Below, in pieces: positions 51,532-61,065 of a stretch of DNA of 64,000 nt (its first letter is position 1; every line of letters begins with the position of its first letter). Below the pieces are notes generated by a model. The model ran no database searches. It was given only the letters and a program-made list of their open reading frames with translations, and was not told the DNA's origin. The DNA is taken from contig JAEWMS010000052.1 of the NCBI GenBank assembly GCA_023393115.1, positions 1 through 64,000 on the forward strand, given 5' to 3'. The translations under genes were made by a program, and so were the position numbers. The stretch comes from Bacillota bacterium. GTDB lineage: Bacteria > Bacillota > Clostridia > Acetivibrionales > DSM-1351.

Positions 51532-52056
51532 ATGGGAAGACGAAATGAATCAATCGATTTTTTGTTAGAATGTATAGCTAATTCAATTATCGATTTAATG
51601 AAATATAAGAAATTTATAGATATTACTGTTAATGAAATAGTAAATAGATCGGGTGTTTCAAGAGCAACCTATTTTCGTCATTTTGAAAGTAAATATGATA
51701 TTCTAATATATCGACTTAAAACTTCATGGAGCTATTGGTGTATTGATAATGATGTCGAAGTAAAGGATAAATTTGATATCAATAATGCGTATACATTTTT
51801 CGCTTTTAATTATCAGAATAGAGACTTACTGAAATTGCTTTATGACAATGATCTGACAGATGTAATACTTTATGCTTTTTATAGTGTTATAAATGAGGAA
51901 AAAGAATCTTATGCCAATGCTTTTTATAATTATGGAATGTTTGGCATATTGAGCCAATGGGTAAAAAATGATTTTAGAGAATCTCCAGAAGAAATGGCGA
52001 AAACAGGAATTGAACTTGTTAGATTGAATTCAAAAAAAGAAAATGTGAAAAGGTAA
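51532..52056 (+). CDS. TetR/AcrR family transcriptional regulator
   Basis: A 174-residue regulator. The helix-turn-helix (ITVNEIVNRSGVSRATYFRHF, about residues 31-51) is typical for TetR; the ligand domain is the remaining 120 residues. It starts with GGAGG at 51521 and ATG 51532. It is divergent from the 3-hydroxyacyl-CoA dehydrogenase and probably represses both genes through the palindrome. A terminator overlaps its stop codon. Confidence 0.88.
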   Translation: MGRRNESIDFLLECIANSIIDLMKYKKFIDITVNEIVNRSGVSRATYFRHFESKYDILIYRLKTSWSYWCIDNDVEVKDKFDINNAYTFFAFNYQNRDLLKLLYDNDLTDVILYAFYSVINEEKESYANAFYNYGMFGILSQWVKNDFRESPEEMAKTGIELVRLNSKKENVKR

Positions 52057-52077
52057 GCCGTCAAAGCTTACCTTTTT
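52048..52077 (+). terminator. terminator of the TetR-like gene
   Basis: AAAAGGTAAGC and GCTTACCTTTTT flank a seven-base loop; the stop codon lies in the left arm. Confidence 0.78.
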
Positions 52078-52090
52078 GTATAACGTTAAC

Positions 52091-52444
52091 TTAAAATTTC
52101 TTAAAAGCAAAGAATACAGCTCCCAATATGCAAATAAATGACAATAAATAATTTAATTTGAAGCTTTCTTTTAAGTAAAGGACTGAAAATACTGCGAAAA
52201 CGACAAGTGTGATGGCTTCCTGTATTATTTTCAACTGAGCCGTGTCAAAATCTCTGGAGGCCAGTCTGTTTGCCGGTATCATAAAGCAATATTCAAAAAA
52301 TGCAATTCCCCAGCTTATGAGGATAATCAATGGCAGTGAAACAGAGTTCCCTTTGAATTTAAGATTGCCATACCATGCAAAGGTCATGAAAACATTTGAT
52401 ACTACTAGAAGAAGAAAAGGCCAAAATTTTAGTAATGATTGCAT
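52091..52444 (-). CDS. DUF486 / DMT-like small membrane protein
   Basis: A 117-residue protein with four hydrophobic segments, typical of DUF486, a relative of small multidrug-resistance transporters. YGNLKFK after helix 1 and FEYCFMIPANRL after helix 2 are family marks. Such proteins may export small molecules, but function is unproven. GAGGGAGT precedes its ATG on the - strand. Confidence 0.85.
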   Translation of the reverse strand: MQSLLKFWPFLLLVVSNVFMTFAWYGNLKFKGNSVSLPLIILISWGIAFFEYCFMIPANRLASRDFDTAQLKIIQEAITLVVFAVFSVLYLKESFKLNYLLSFICILGAVFFAFKKF

Positions 52445-52590
52445 ATGTACTCCCTCGAAAAACAGAAATTAATGTTGAAAAATCACCAAAGCCTATTATA
52501 GCATAAAGGATTTATTATAGAGAAGAAGTTATGAATTTTATTTAAACCAAATATAATTGATTTATATTATTTTATTGAGGAGAAATGTTT

Positions 52591-52878
52591 ATGAAAAAAC
52601 TATTATTTGTTATTGTTCTTTTATTATTTGTACTGGTTTTAACAAATCCGACCCAGGCGGATTACAATTCATGGGTTAATGAAGAGCTGGCACAACAGTT
52701 GGATTATAATTCTGAAGGAGCAGTAGGAAAGGCAATTTCGCCACTGACAAATATGCTTGTAAACTCTGTGACTGAAAGACATAATTACTATATTTTTTCT
52801 ATTTATGAAACTGAGATAGCAAATAATGAAATAAACAAAACAATAGGTATTTTAAAAATGTTTGTTAACTTAGATTAA
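52591..52878 (+). CDS. DUF4359-like secreted small protein
   Basis: A 95-residue protein with an N-terminal hydrophobic anchor or signal (LLFVIVLLLFVLVLTNP). The remainder contains YNSWVNEEL and ITE-like aromatic residues consistent with DUF4359 proteins. The function is unknown. ATG 52591 has GGAG at better spacing than the ATG six bases earlier. Confidence 0.7.
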   Translation: MKKLLFVIVLLLFVLVLTNPTQADYNSWVNEELAQQLDYNSEGAVGKAISPLTNMLVNSVTERHNYYIFSIYETEIANNEINKTIGILKMFVNLD

Positions 52879-52963
52879 TTATCATTTTTAGTTTAATTTG
52901 TAAACAAAATAAACTGCTGTCATATAATGATTACATACGATATTATGAAAGAGGAAGTATTGT

Positions 52964-53935
52964 ATGGCTACAACATTATTTGATGAAATCAGGATTTTCA
53001 ACGGAAGCGACGAACTAACTACGGTTTTTCGAGATCTCATAAGCAACAATATTGATGAAGCGATAAAATCTCTAAATCACAGGTATTTACAATTTCCTTC
53101 ACTATTTATTCTTAATACTGAAATAAGTAGTGAGATCTATGAGAGATTGAATACACGTAATAAATGCGCACTGGACTTTATAAATCAAGTGTTATCAGAT
53201 GAAGGGCCGGATTCCGATAGAATTTTATCTGAAGCTACACAGGAAAGTTATGCAACATATAAATGGATTCTGGAGTCTGGTTATTCGGAAGACGGACTCA
53301 GTGAAGCATATGATGAAGTACTTGATAGAGCTGCCATAGTACTTTGCAATGTGTACAAGGACCAGAACTGTTTAAGGATTATGGAATCATTAATTTTTGA
53401 TCGCCATAGAAAAGGGGCTTACATATATGATTTGACCTGGGCTTATTTTGAGAGCCTGAACCCGCAGAATATCAATTCCCTGGTTAATCGTCTGAGATCA
53501 GCCAATCCAAAGGATGTAGAGCTTGCCAGAAAGTATCTTAATTTTATTCCTGACATAAACAGTCGGGATGAAGACTCTCGGAAATTGTATCAAAGAGCCT
53601 TGAAATGGCTAAGTCAGAATCAAAATTTTATTTATTACACGGGAGCCACAAATAACCAGACCTCTAACCCATCAAGATATGCTGTCTCACTTGAAGCAAA
53701 GTATTTACAAAAGCCGGCTTACAGAGTAATGCAGGAACAATCAAGAAATTTCAATGAAGAAGAGGCCTCTTATCTTGATAATTTTATTAATCTGAATGAA
53801 GATACCAAACTGCTGTTAGCAAAGTGCTCGGATATGCTATATCACATTAACAAATACAAGTGGAATAAATGGCTTCAAAGTCCTGTCGATAAGCAAATAG
53901 AGATTGCTGAGAGGATGGTGGGTCAAAATGATTAA
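52964..53935 (+). CDS. hypothetical protein beside spore-coat transglutaminase
   Basis: A 323-residue, mostly helical soluble protein not recognised as a family. It has no signal peptide, no membrane segment and no Cys-rich motif. The site GAGGAAG is adequate. Its end overlaps tgl by eight bases (ATGATTAA), indicating coupled expression with the transglutaminase; a spore-coat or transglutaminase-partner role is a reasonable inference. Expression late in sporulation would be expected if so. Confidence 0.65.
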   Translation: MATTLFDEIRIFNGSDELTTVFRDLISNNIDEAIKSLNHRYLQFPSLFILNTEISSEIYERLNTRNKCALDFINQVLSDEGPDSDRILSEATQESYATYKWILESGYSEDGLSEAYDEVLDRAAIVLCNVYKDQNCLRIMESLIFDRHRKGAYIYDLTWAYFESLNPQNINSLVNRLRSANPKDVELARKYLNFIPDINSRDEDSRKLYQRALKWLSQNQNFIYYTGATNNQTSNPSRYAVSLEAKYLQKPAYRVMQEQSRNFNEEEASYLDNFINLNEDTKLLLAKCSDMLYHINKYKWNKWLQSPVDKQIEIAERMVGQND

Positions 53936-54743
53936 AATAAAAGGAAATCTTATAGACTCAAATATCCTTAATCAATACGGAATGGGAAGTATTGAAGGAA
54001 AAATATTGAATATAATGTTGAAAAGTGATTATGTTTATAATTTTAATTCAATTAATGAATTGAAATTTGAACTGGCACTCAGGAAAAGCATTGTTAATGC
54101 TGCGAAAGACCTGAATAGAAGCCGGATGGAATTCCGTACCTTCAGAAAGTCAAAATGTAATCCTGAATTTTGGTATAGAACGGGAGAGGGCGGCTTCGAA
54201 CTAAAAAATAATGTCAGACCCTCTGATGCTATAAAGGATATTTTCATTAACAGTTCAAAATATGGTACCGAATGTGCTACTGCTATGGTTATCGTTTATT
54301 ATAAGGCACTGGTTGATGTTTTTCCTGAAGAGCTGTTTAACAGAATGTTTCCAAGAATATATCTTATGAATTGGCAGAACCTTGACTATGATCTGGGAAT
54401 AGTTGATCATATGAGGGTGCCTGACTACCTCCCCGGTGATTGCAGATACTTTAAAAATCCGGAGGTTGACCCGTTAAAACCTGAATGGCAGGGTGAAAAT
54501 GTATTTTTGCTTGAAAATGGTCTTTATTATGGCCATGGTATTGGCATAACCAGCGGTGAAAAAATAATTGAAATACTAAACAAAAAAAGAAGAAGGGGTG
54601 CAACAGTTTCAGCATTTTTATTACCATCAGCCAAACGCCTTAATTTCAAGTATTTGAGCAGTAAGTACTATGGATTTTCTACACGTGCTGAGGAAGAATT
54701 ATATTCCGGTAATTCAAATCTGGGATATAACCTCATTAAGTGA
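53928..54743 (+). CDS. tgl: protein-glutamine gamma-glutamyltransferase, spore coat
   Basis: A 271-residue bacterial transglutaminase homologous to Tgl of Bacillus subtilis, which makes glutamyl-lysine crosslinks in the spore coat. The catalytic Cys is residue 116 (GTECATAMVIVYY), the same number as in B. subtilis. GDCRYFKNPEVDP and YYGHGIGITSGEKIIEI carry the other catalytic-region residues (Glu and His by family knowledge). The start at 53928 overlaps the preceding gene. The extra C-terminal residues compared with the 245-residue relative are not explained. Confidence 0.93.
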   Translation: MIKIKGNLIDSNILNQYGMGSIEGKILNIMLKSDYVYNFNSINELKFELALRKSIVNAAKDLNRSRMEFRTFRKSKCNPEFWYRTGEGGFELKNNVRPSDAIKDIFINSSKYGTECATAMVIVYYKALVDVFPEELFNRMFPRIYLMNWQNLDYDLGIVDHMRVPDYLPGDCRYFKNPEVDPLKPEWQGENVFLLENGLYYGHGIGITSGEKIIEILNKKRRRGATVSAFLLPSAKRLNFKYLSSKYYGFSTRAEEELYSGNSNLGYNLIK

Positions 54744-54787
54744 TATTATATTAGAGGAACACAACTTGAACTTACGGAGGCAGAAGG

Positions 54788-54970
54788 ATGAACAGTAAAA
54801 ACAATTGTGAATGTTGCATTAACTATACTTACGACGATGAATATAACTGTTATCAATGTGAAGTTAATTTGGATGAGGATGAAATGAGTCAATTTCTGAG
54901 AAAGGCTTATGTTAATTGTCCATACTTTCAGTTTAATGACGAGTATAAAACAGTAAGGAAGCAAATTTAG
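54788..54970 (+). CDS. DUF6472-like small Cys-rich protein
   Basis: A 60-residue protein with CECCINYTYDDEYNCYQC near the start and one more Cys in NCPYF. The spacing suggests metal binding. It follows tgl by 44 bases with a GGAGG site, so it is probably in the same transcription unit. No function is known. Confidence 0.75.
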   Translation: MNSKNNCECCINYTYDDEYNCYQCEVNLDEDEMSQFLRKAYVNCPYFQFNDEYKTVRKQI

Positions 54971-55029
54971 AGGTATAAAATGTATTAATTTGAGAAACAT
55001 AAAAAGCATAATGATTGGAGGTGCTTTTT

Positions 55030-55461
55030 ATGGACGGAAATGAAGAACTGTTGAATTACATTCATCAGAATTCAGAAATGGGCATAGGTACAATAGAGCA
55101 TTTGTTGGTAATTAACACAGATGACGAGTTTAGGAAAACACTTGACTCCCAGATGGATGAGTATAAAGCTATTAATATAAAAGCCGCTGAAATGTTACAT
55201 GACAGTAAAAAAGAGGCTAAAGATGTAAGTGCTATGTCAAAAATCTCTTCAAATATGATGATTGATATGAAAACCTTGACTGACAAATCAGCTTCACATA
55301 TTTCCGAAATGCTTATTCAGGGTAATACAATGGGAATAATTCAGATGACAAAAAGACTTAAGGAATATGGAAATGCCGATAAAAATATATTAGACCTGGC
55401 AAACAGATTACTTGCCTTCGAGCATAGAAACATTGAGGAATGTAAGAAATTCTTGCACTAA
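55030..55461 (+). CDS. hypothetical helical protein, 143 residues
   Basis: A small, mostly helical soluble protein. EELLNYIHQNSEMGIGTIEH near the start and ASHISEMLIQGNTMGII in the centre are conserved in clostridial proteins of unknown function. It may form a ferritin-like helical bundle, although no metal ligand set is clear. GGAGG precedes ATG 55030. It is next to the tgl and DUF6472 genes, so spore association is possible. Confidence 0.7.
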   Translation: MDGNEELLNYIHQNSEMGIGTIEHLLVINTDDEFRKTLDSQMDEYKAINIKAAEMLHDSKKEAKDVSAMSKISSNMMIDMKTLTDKSASHISEMLIQGNTMGIIQMTKRLKEYGNADKNILDLANRLLAFEHRNIEECKKFLH

Positions 55462-55752
55462 ACCTAGGCATAAACATTTTATTGCTGTTTTCAGACTATA
55501 GTATAATAAGCATAATCAAATTAAGCAAGCACCAGCGTTGACAGATATCAATAAATCCCAGATGCAGATGCTTGTTTTTTCAATTTTGTTGGTAAATGAC
55601 AGTGAAAAGTTAGGATATAAATTTGATAAATTCTCAAATATTTCAAGGTTAAAAAATTCAATTTTACTCAAAATATAATTGGTTTTAACATCTATGTTAC
55701 GAAAAGTCGGAACTTAGAAATAAAATTAATGCCGACTGGAAATGGAGAGAAT

Positions 55753-56841
55753 ATGAGGAATAAAAAATTATTAGCTGTTGTTTTAACTTTTATAATTGTT
55801 ATTGTTTCAATAGTCTCAGTATCTGCACAAACCTTTACTGATGTTCCTGAAAACAGTCCGTATAAGGATGCCATTGAATTCTGCCGTGCAAAAGGATTTG
55901 TTACAGGTACCGGCACCAATACATTTTCACCCGATGCAAAATTAACCAGAGGACAGTTTGCAGTAATCTGGAGCCGCTCATTAAACATTATAAGTGATAA
56001 TCACCCTTACACTGACATAACCATACTAAAAAACTATTACGACACCCCTGCAATAATATTACGCGGTTTGGGAATCCTCAGCGGTACTAGTGCATCTAAA
56101 TTTTCTCCCAGTGGTAATCTTACCCGTGAACAACTGGCAGTACTTACTATGAAAACATATAAGCTGGGTGTTGCAGATCCGGATGACTACAAAAAGTACA
56201 CTGATTATGCCCTGATTTCAGAATGGGCCCGGGATGGAGTGTCTGCCTGTATTAATGCAAAAGTTTTTGAGGGGCTATACGACAAAGATACTTTCAGTCC
56301 CGGAAGCAGTGTAACAAGAGCTGAATTATGCCAGCTGATATATAATATTTCAGTGCCTACGTACACTATTACTGTTGGTGAACTTCAGGGAGGAACAATC
56401 ACAGCAAGCCACACAAAAGCAAGACCCGGAACAACTATTACTCTAAATGTTGCCCCTGACACAGGAAAGCAGTTGAAGGAAGGTTCTTTGAAATTCAACG
56501 GAACACCTATTTCGGGAACAAACTTTGTTATGCCGGCTGAAAATGTAACTATTACAGCTGAGTTTGAAGACAAGCCGGTTGTATTGGAATCAATATCTGT
56601 AACAACGCCACCAACAAAAACCACTTATACTGCCGGTGAAACTCTTGACCTGGCCGGATTGGTTGTAACTGCAAATTACAGCGACAACTCAAGCAGCGCA
56701 ATAACAGAGTACACTACTACGCCGGCAGCCGGTGCTACTCTTGACACTCCCGGTACAGTAACTGTAACTGTCAGTTTTACAGTAGGAGAGGTTACAAAGA
56801 CGACTACCTTTGATGTACAGGTTAATGCATCAGCAGGATAA
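55753..56841 (+). CDS. SLH-domain cell-surface protein with Ig-like domain
   Basis: A 362-residue secreted protein. A signal peptide (LLAVVLTFIIVIVSIVSVSA) is followed by three SLH units (TFTDVPENSPYKDAIEFC, YTDI, YTDYALISEWARDGVSAC) that anchor proteins to the cell wall. Next is a repeat with GGTITASHTKARPGTTITL, then a Big_3-like Ig module (TTPPTKTTYTAGETLDLAGL) at the C-terminus. It may be a structural or adhesive surface protein. ATG 55753 follows GGAGAGA. A terminator ends it. Confidence 0.9.
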   Translation: MRNKKLLAVVLTFIIVIVSIVSVSAQTFTDVPENSPYKDAIEFCRAKGFVTGTGTNTFSPDAKLTRGQFAVIWSRSLNIISDNHPYTDITILKNYYDTPAIILRGLGILSGTSASKFSPSGNLTREQLAVLTMKTYKLGVADPDDYKKYTDYALISEWARDGVSACINAKVFEGLYDKDTFSPGSSVTRAELCQLIYNISVPTYTITVGELQGGTITASHTKARPGTTITLNVAPDTGKQLKEGSLKFNGTPISGTNFVMPAENVTITAEFEDKPVVLESISVTTPPTKTTYTAGETLDLAGLVVTANYSDNSSSAITEYTTTPAAGATLDTPGTVTVTVSFTVGEVTKTTTFDVQVNASAG

Positions 56842-56873
56842 TTAGCACATTAAAGATATTTTAACCATATGAA

Positions 56874-56928
56874 GTTCTGAGAATGAAAGCAAATAATTTT
56901 GCTTAACTCCTCAGGACTTTCTTTTTAC
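56874..56928 (+). terminator. terminator after the SLH gene
   Basis: GTTCTGAG pairs with CTCAGGAC, with an inner AAGCAAA/TTTGCTT stem, followed by TTTCTTTTT. Confidence 0.72.
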
Positions 56929-57338
56929 CTGGAAATTAAGAGGCTGTCAGGTAATTGACTGAGACTATAATCAATGGTGGATTCTTTTGGGCAGTTTTAA
57001 CAAACCTCTGTCATTAGTTGTCGAAAAAAATGTAAAAAAATAAAGGAGAATTGAGAAATATGTAGAATTATGTATGTAGAATTATGTAGGTAGTAATAAT
57101 TCAATAGTTAATTTCCTACTTATAAATTAGCAAATTAGCATTTAGCAGAATACATAGAACATCAAGATAAGTTTGAGGTATTAGCAGATAATACGTTACT
57201 ATAAATTTAATTGCACCAACTTATATAATTATTTCGCATAAGCTCTATAAGGATAAGTTACCGATGGTAGACAAAGCAGTACTTTGTTTATCAGACGTAA
57301 ATTATAAATATTTTTCTTTATTGAACAGGAGGTTTAAT
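56929..57338. other. gene-free region before the chemotaxis receptor
   Basis: AT-rich sequence without a credible gene. Near 56938 AAGAGGCTGTCAGG resembles the end of transposons or MITEs, but no matching partner end is evident. The last 60 bases should hold the promoter of the chemotaxis receptor, though I could not fix a -35/-10 pair. Confidence 0.4.
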
Positions 57339-59375
57339 ATGCGTAGAAAAGGTACAAATAAATTTAGAGGGTTAAGCTGGAAGATGTTCATGTTATGTAT
57401 CCTATGTACGATAATACCTTTGCTGATAAGTATGTATACATCCTCTTACTTTTCGCAAAAGTATTTAGAAGATTCGGGTAGTAATGCATTATTTGATATT
57501 GCTGTTGAAAAGACTAACCAAATTGAATTGGCATTGTTAGACATAGAAAAGCAGGCCCAATCAATTGCAATGCAACCCGGTATAGTTGATCCGCTAGTGG
57601 AAGCCGCTTCTAATTATACTGATCCAAAAGTTATTGACCTCCAGAAAATTACAAAAAGTTTGGAGGATAATTTCAAACTGTCAAATGGCATATATGAAAA
57701 TATATTTTTAATGTACAAAAACAAGGATATTGCCGATGGTATCGGAGGTAAATCTGTGGGCTGGGTAAATGAAGCAGTGGGAAGTGCCGAGAATTTACTG
57801 GTACGCGCAGCAACAGCATCACCTACTACAGGACGTCCTGTTATGACAATAGTAGCACCTATAAAAAGCAATGACAAACATTTGGGTACAATTGGATTAT
57901 CAATAGAGTTGAACAACGTATCTGCAAAAATAATTGACAACAATTCATCTAAGAGTGAATTTAAAACAATTATTATAAATTCAGAAGGACTTGCTATTTC
58001 ATCAACAGATCAAGAACATGTTTTAGCTTTAAATTTTCAGGATGAAGCTTTAGGCTTACAGGATTTTTATAGTACAATTAGTTCTAGTAAAACAGGTGTT
58101 GACTACTTTACCCTCGATGGTAATGAATATATTGCTGCTTACAGTAAAAGTGACAAGTATGGCATGTATATATTGTCCTACAAGCCGGTTTCAGAACATA
58201 GGAAACTGATAGACAGTCTAAAATCAAAAGTAACTGTAGTTATTTTAGTAAGTATTATACTTATAGCAGTTATTATTTACCTATCATCCAGAAAAATAAC
58301 AAAACCCATACTTGCAGTTTCCGAACAAGCTGAACTTTTGGCAAGTGGTGATTTGTCAGTTAATATTCCTGAAACTGCTCTGAAGAGAAAGGATGAACTT
58401 GGTAAGCTGGCCAATTCATTTGTTGCTATGGTTAATAATATAAAAGCAATAATAACTCAGATAACCGAAACATCGGATAAAGTGGCTGCCTCCAGTCAAG
58501 AATTGTATGCTTCCGGTGAACAGGTTGGCACAGCGGCTGAAGATGTGGGACATACAATTCTTGGTATCGCCACCGGAGCAGAAGAGCAATCCACAAAGAT
58601 AAATTCAGCTCTGTCAAACCTGAAGGATCTACTTGACCAAGTCAACGAAGTAAAAACAAGCACATATAATATGCAAAATAACACTATTAATATGTTAGAA
58701 GAAATTGCAAATGGAAGAAAGACTGCTGATGAATCTATTACTAGCATTATTAATCTTAAAGCTGATGCAGAGGGAGTTTCCACAGTTATTTTCAATTTGG
58801 GGAACACTTCTAATCAAATTGGAGAGATTATTGAATTAATCAGCGGTATAGCTAAACAGACCAACCTGCTTGCTTTAAATGCAGCTATTGAGGCAGCTAG
58901 AGCTGGAGAAGCCGGAAAAGGCTTCAGTGTGGTGGCCGATGAAATCAGGAAATTGGCTGAACAGTCAGCAGATGCCAGCGGCAGGATAGCAAAGCTAATC
59001 GTAGAAATAAAAAATGGTGTTGATACAGCGGTTAATAAGATGAACAGCAGTATAGTTAACGTAAATTCAAGTGTAAAAGCAATCCAAGGGAATGGAGATA
59101 CTTTTACTGAGATAGCTGAACAAGCTGAACAACTAAAGGAAATAGTAACCAATGTTACAAAAAGTGTAGAAATCATGACTGCAAGTAGCCATGACTTTGA
59201 GAATACCATGCAGGAGATAAATGAGACAAGCCATGAGTTTGCAGCTAATGCAGAGGGTGTATCGGCAGCCAGTGAAGAGCAAATAGCATTAACAGAAGAG
59301 ATTGTTGCTTTATCAAAAGCAATGGCGGAAATGTCCGAAGAGCTATCAGGTCTTATTAAGAATTTCAAATTGTAA
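57339..59375 (+). CDS. methyl-accepting chemotaxis protein
   Basis: A 678-residue transmembrane chemoreceptor. Membrane helices lie near residues 15-35 and 305-325, flanking a dCache-like extracellular sensor. A HAMP domain (KITKPILAVSEQAELLASGD) follows, then the signalling domain; the hairpin tip is IAKQTNLLALNAAIEAARAG and EIRKLAEQSADAS. ATG 57339 follows CAGGAGG; an upstream in-frame ATG has no site. Ligand unknown. No che genes are close by. Confidence 0.93.
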   Translation: MRRKGTNKFRGLSWKMFMLCILCTIIPLLISMYTSSYFSQKYLEDSGSNALFDIAVEKTNQIELALLDIEKQAQSIAMQPGIVDPLVEAASNYTDPKVIDLQKITKSLEDNFKLSNGIYENIFLMYKNKDIADGIGGKSVGWVNEAVGSAENLLVRAATASPTTGRPVMTIVAPIKSNDKHLGTIGLSIELNNVSAKIIDNNSSKSEFKTIIINSEGLAISSTDQEHVLALNFQDEALGLQDFYSTISSSKTGVDYFTLDGNEYIAAYSKSDKYGMYILSYKPVSEHRKLIDSLKSKVTVVILVSIILIAVIIYLSSRKITKPILAVSEQAELLASGDLSVNIPETALKRKDELGKLANSFVAMVNNIKAIITQITETSDKVAASSQELYASGEQVGTAAEDVGHTILGIATGAEEQSTKINSALSNLKDLLDQVNEVKTSTYNMQNNTINMLEEIANGRKTADESITSIINLKADAEGVSTVIFNLGNTSNQIGEIIELISGIAKQTNLLALNAAIEAARAGEAGKGFSVVADEIRKLAEQSADASGRIAKLIVEIKNGVDTAVNKMNSSIVNVNSSVKAIQGNGDTFTEIAEQAEQLKEIVTNVTKSVEIMTASSHDFENTMQEINETSHEFAANAEGVSAASEEQIALTEEIVALSKAMAEMSEELSGLIKNFKL

Positions 59376-59447
59376 GCTTTATGAAAGGGAGAGGATAAGT
59401 TTCAAGTTTGTTAAGCGGCAATAATTTATGTCGAGTATGAAATACTT

Positions 59448-59484
59448 TTAGGGACGGGTGCATATTTTTAGCATCAGTCCCTAA
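59448..59484 (+). terminator. probable terminator after the chemotaxis gene
   Basis: TTAGGGAC and GTCCCTAA flank an AT-rich loop and are followed by TTTGC. It lies in a 370-base gene-free stretch (59376-59745) that otherwise shows nothing. Confidence 0.55.
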
Positions 59485-59745
59485 TTTGCTTTATACCTTT
59501 AATTCTGGGTATATCTTCTTCATTTATCTTTTAAATAAGGGAAAGAAGGGATGGATATGAGACCATACGGAGGGAGAATGAATTTATTATTGGTGACGTC
59601 TCAAAGGAAGCGTTGTTGAAGCCTTGTTCCAATTATTAATGTTGGAAATAAAGCAAATTACGTATAATTATAGATAATATAACGTACAATGTGTTACCGA
59701 ATATTACCATGCAGTTTTATGTGTTGGGCTTTGAGGAGTGATGGA

Positions 59746-60758
59746 ATGAATAATTTACAAAAATGTAAATTGAAGTTAATTTTCTTGGTGATAATAGTAT
59801 GTTTGTTAATGTCTCTTATTTTATCAGGTTCTGTTTTGGGGGCTGATGAAAATTCAGTTGGGAATACCAGCGGAAACATAAATAATTATGGTTGGGTAGC
59901 AATACAGGGGGATTGGATTTATTACAGAAATGATGCACTAAATGGTAATCTGTATAAAGTTAAAACAGATGGTACCAAAAAAACAAAACTCAATGACGAC
60001 GATGTTGTTAATATAAATGTCGTTGGAGACTGGATTTACTACTTTGATGTGAAAAGTCGCTCGTTTGCTGGGGATGTATATCATATATACAGGATAAAGA
60101 TTGATGGGACAGAGAAAACAAAGATATATGCTTCAAATATTGGCGGATTAATATCTACTATGGTAGTAAAGGATGACTACATATATTTCGATAAAATCGG
60201 CGAAATACATAAGATGAAGACCGATGGTACCCAATTAACAAGTTTTAAAGCTCAGGAGAGGTCGCTTGCATCGATGGAGACTATTTGTACTATTATACGC
60301 ACACATCCTTTGTTCCAGGTAACGGATATAGGATGAAATTTGACGGAACAAGAAAGACTAAGATAATAGCAGCATTGACAACATCAGATTTGTTTCCTGG
60401 TGCACTGTTCGTAGATGGAAACTATGTATACTTTATCAGTGGTTCGTACTTATATAAACAGGCTAAGGATGGAAGTGAAAGAAAAGAGTTGGTAAAGAAA
60501 GTGGCGATGGAAGCGTGTAATGTATTAGATGGATGGATATACTTTGTAAATGGAGACGCAGCTGATAAAGGATATCTAAGACTTTACAAAATGCAATCTG
60601 ATGGCAGTGATTTACAAAAGTTGTCAGACGATGAAATTCGATATTATGACGGAATCAATGTAGCAGGTGAATGGATTTATTATAAAAATGCTAAAGACGA
60701 TGAGTTTTACAAAATAAAACTTGATGGATCCGAACGCCAGCTGGTAGAACCGTATTAA
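59746..60758 (+). pseudogene. DUF5050-like secreted protein, frameshifted
   Basis: A predicted exported beta-propeller-like protein of about 337 codons, with repeats such as WIYYRNDALNGNLYKVKTDG, IYYFDV and MKTDGTQ. The N-terminal half runs from ATG 59746 to about 60260; the C-terminal half continues in another frame with VACIDGDYLYYYT. A net one-base loss near 60255-60262 explains the break. Sequence error or true decay are both possible. A signal peptide (LIFLVIIVCLLMSLILSGSV) is intact. Confidence 0.75.
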
Positions 60759-60763
60759 TTGAC

Positions 60764-60858
60764 TACGGCTCGAGCCCTCACGGGTTCAAGTCCCGACACA
60801 TACAGGCAAAAAAAACTACTGATTTCTCAGTAGTTTTTTTGGTGCGATCGATGGGACT
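60764..60858. repeat. 95-nt direct repeat (copy 1)
   Basis: From TACGGCTCGAG through a tRNA T-arm-like CGGGTTCAAGTCCCG, a poly-A/poly-T terminator, and GCGATCGATGGGACT. It equals 60970-61065 apart from one T. Its last 16 bases equal the 3' end of tRNA-Leu. Confidence 0.88.
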
Positions 60859-60969
60859 GCTTTATGCATCGGCAAGCCTCGCATAAAATGACGTCGCCCA
60901 CCCAAACCTCCGGTTTCGGTACCGGGCTCCTACTCTCGCCTAAAAATGTGCGTTTTAGCACATTTTCTA
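60859..60969. other. 111-nt GC-richer insert between the direct repeats
   Basis: Its base content differs from that of the core genes around it. On the - strand one frame reads to FYARLADA and stop, resembling the end of a protein-coding gene. Near the right edge AATGTGC-GCACATT could be a terminator. It may be a foreign gene end captured at the integration site. Confidence 0.45.
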
Positions 60970-61065
60970 TACGGCTCGAGCCCTCACGGGTTCAAGTCCC
61001 GACACATACAGGCAAAAAAAACTACTGATTTCTCAGTAGTTTTTTTTGGTGCGATCGATGGGACT
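60970..61065. repeat. 96-nt direct repeat (copy 2)
   Basis: This copy runs into the 3' end of tRNA-Leu (61050-61065). Its left part is a + strand fragment with a T-arm-like CGGGTTCAAGTCCCG, the remains of a convergent tRNA whose 5' half is absent in both copies. Confidence 0.88.
61013..61048 (-). terminator. terminator of tRNA-Leu
   Basis: ACTACTGA and TCAGTAGT flank a TTTC loop, bordered by eight A and eight T. A second identical hairpin is in copy 1 of the repeat. Confidence 0.85.

Noticed and set aside
56934..57020. Third copy of the MITE-like element
   Set aside because: AGAGGCTGT is shared with the left end, but nothing further matches either half of the element.
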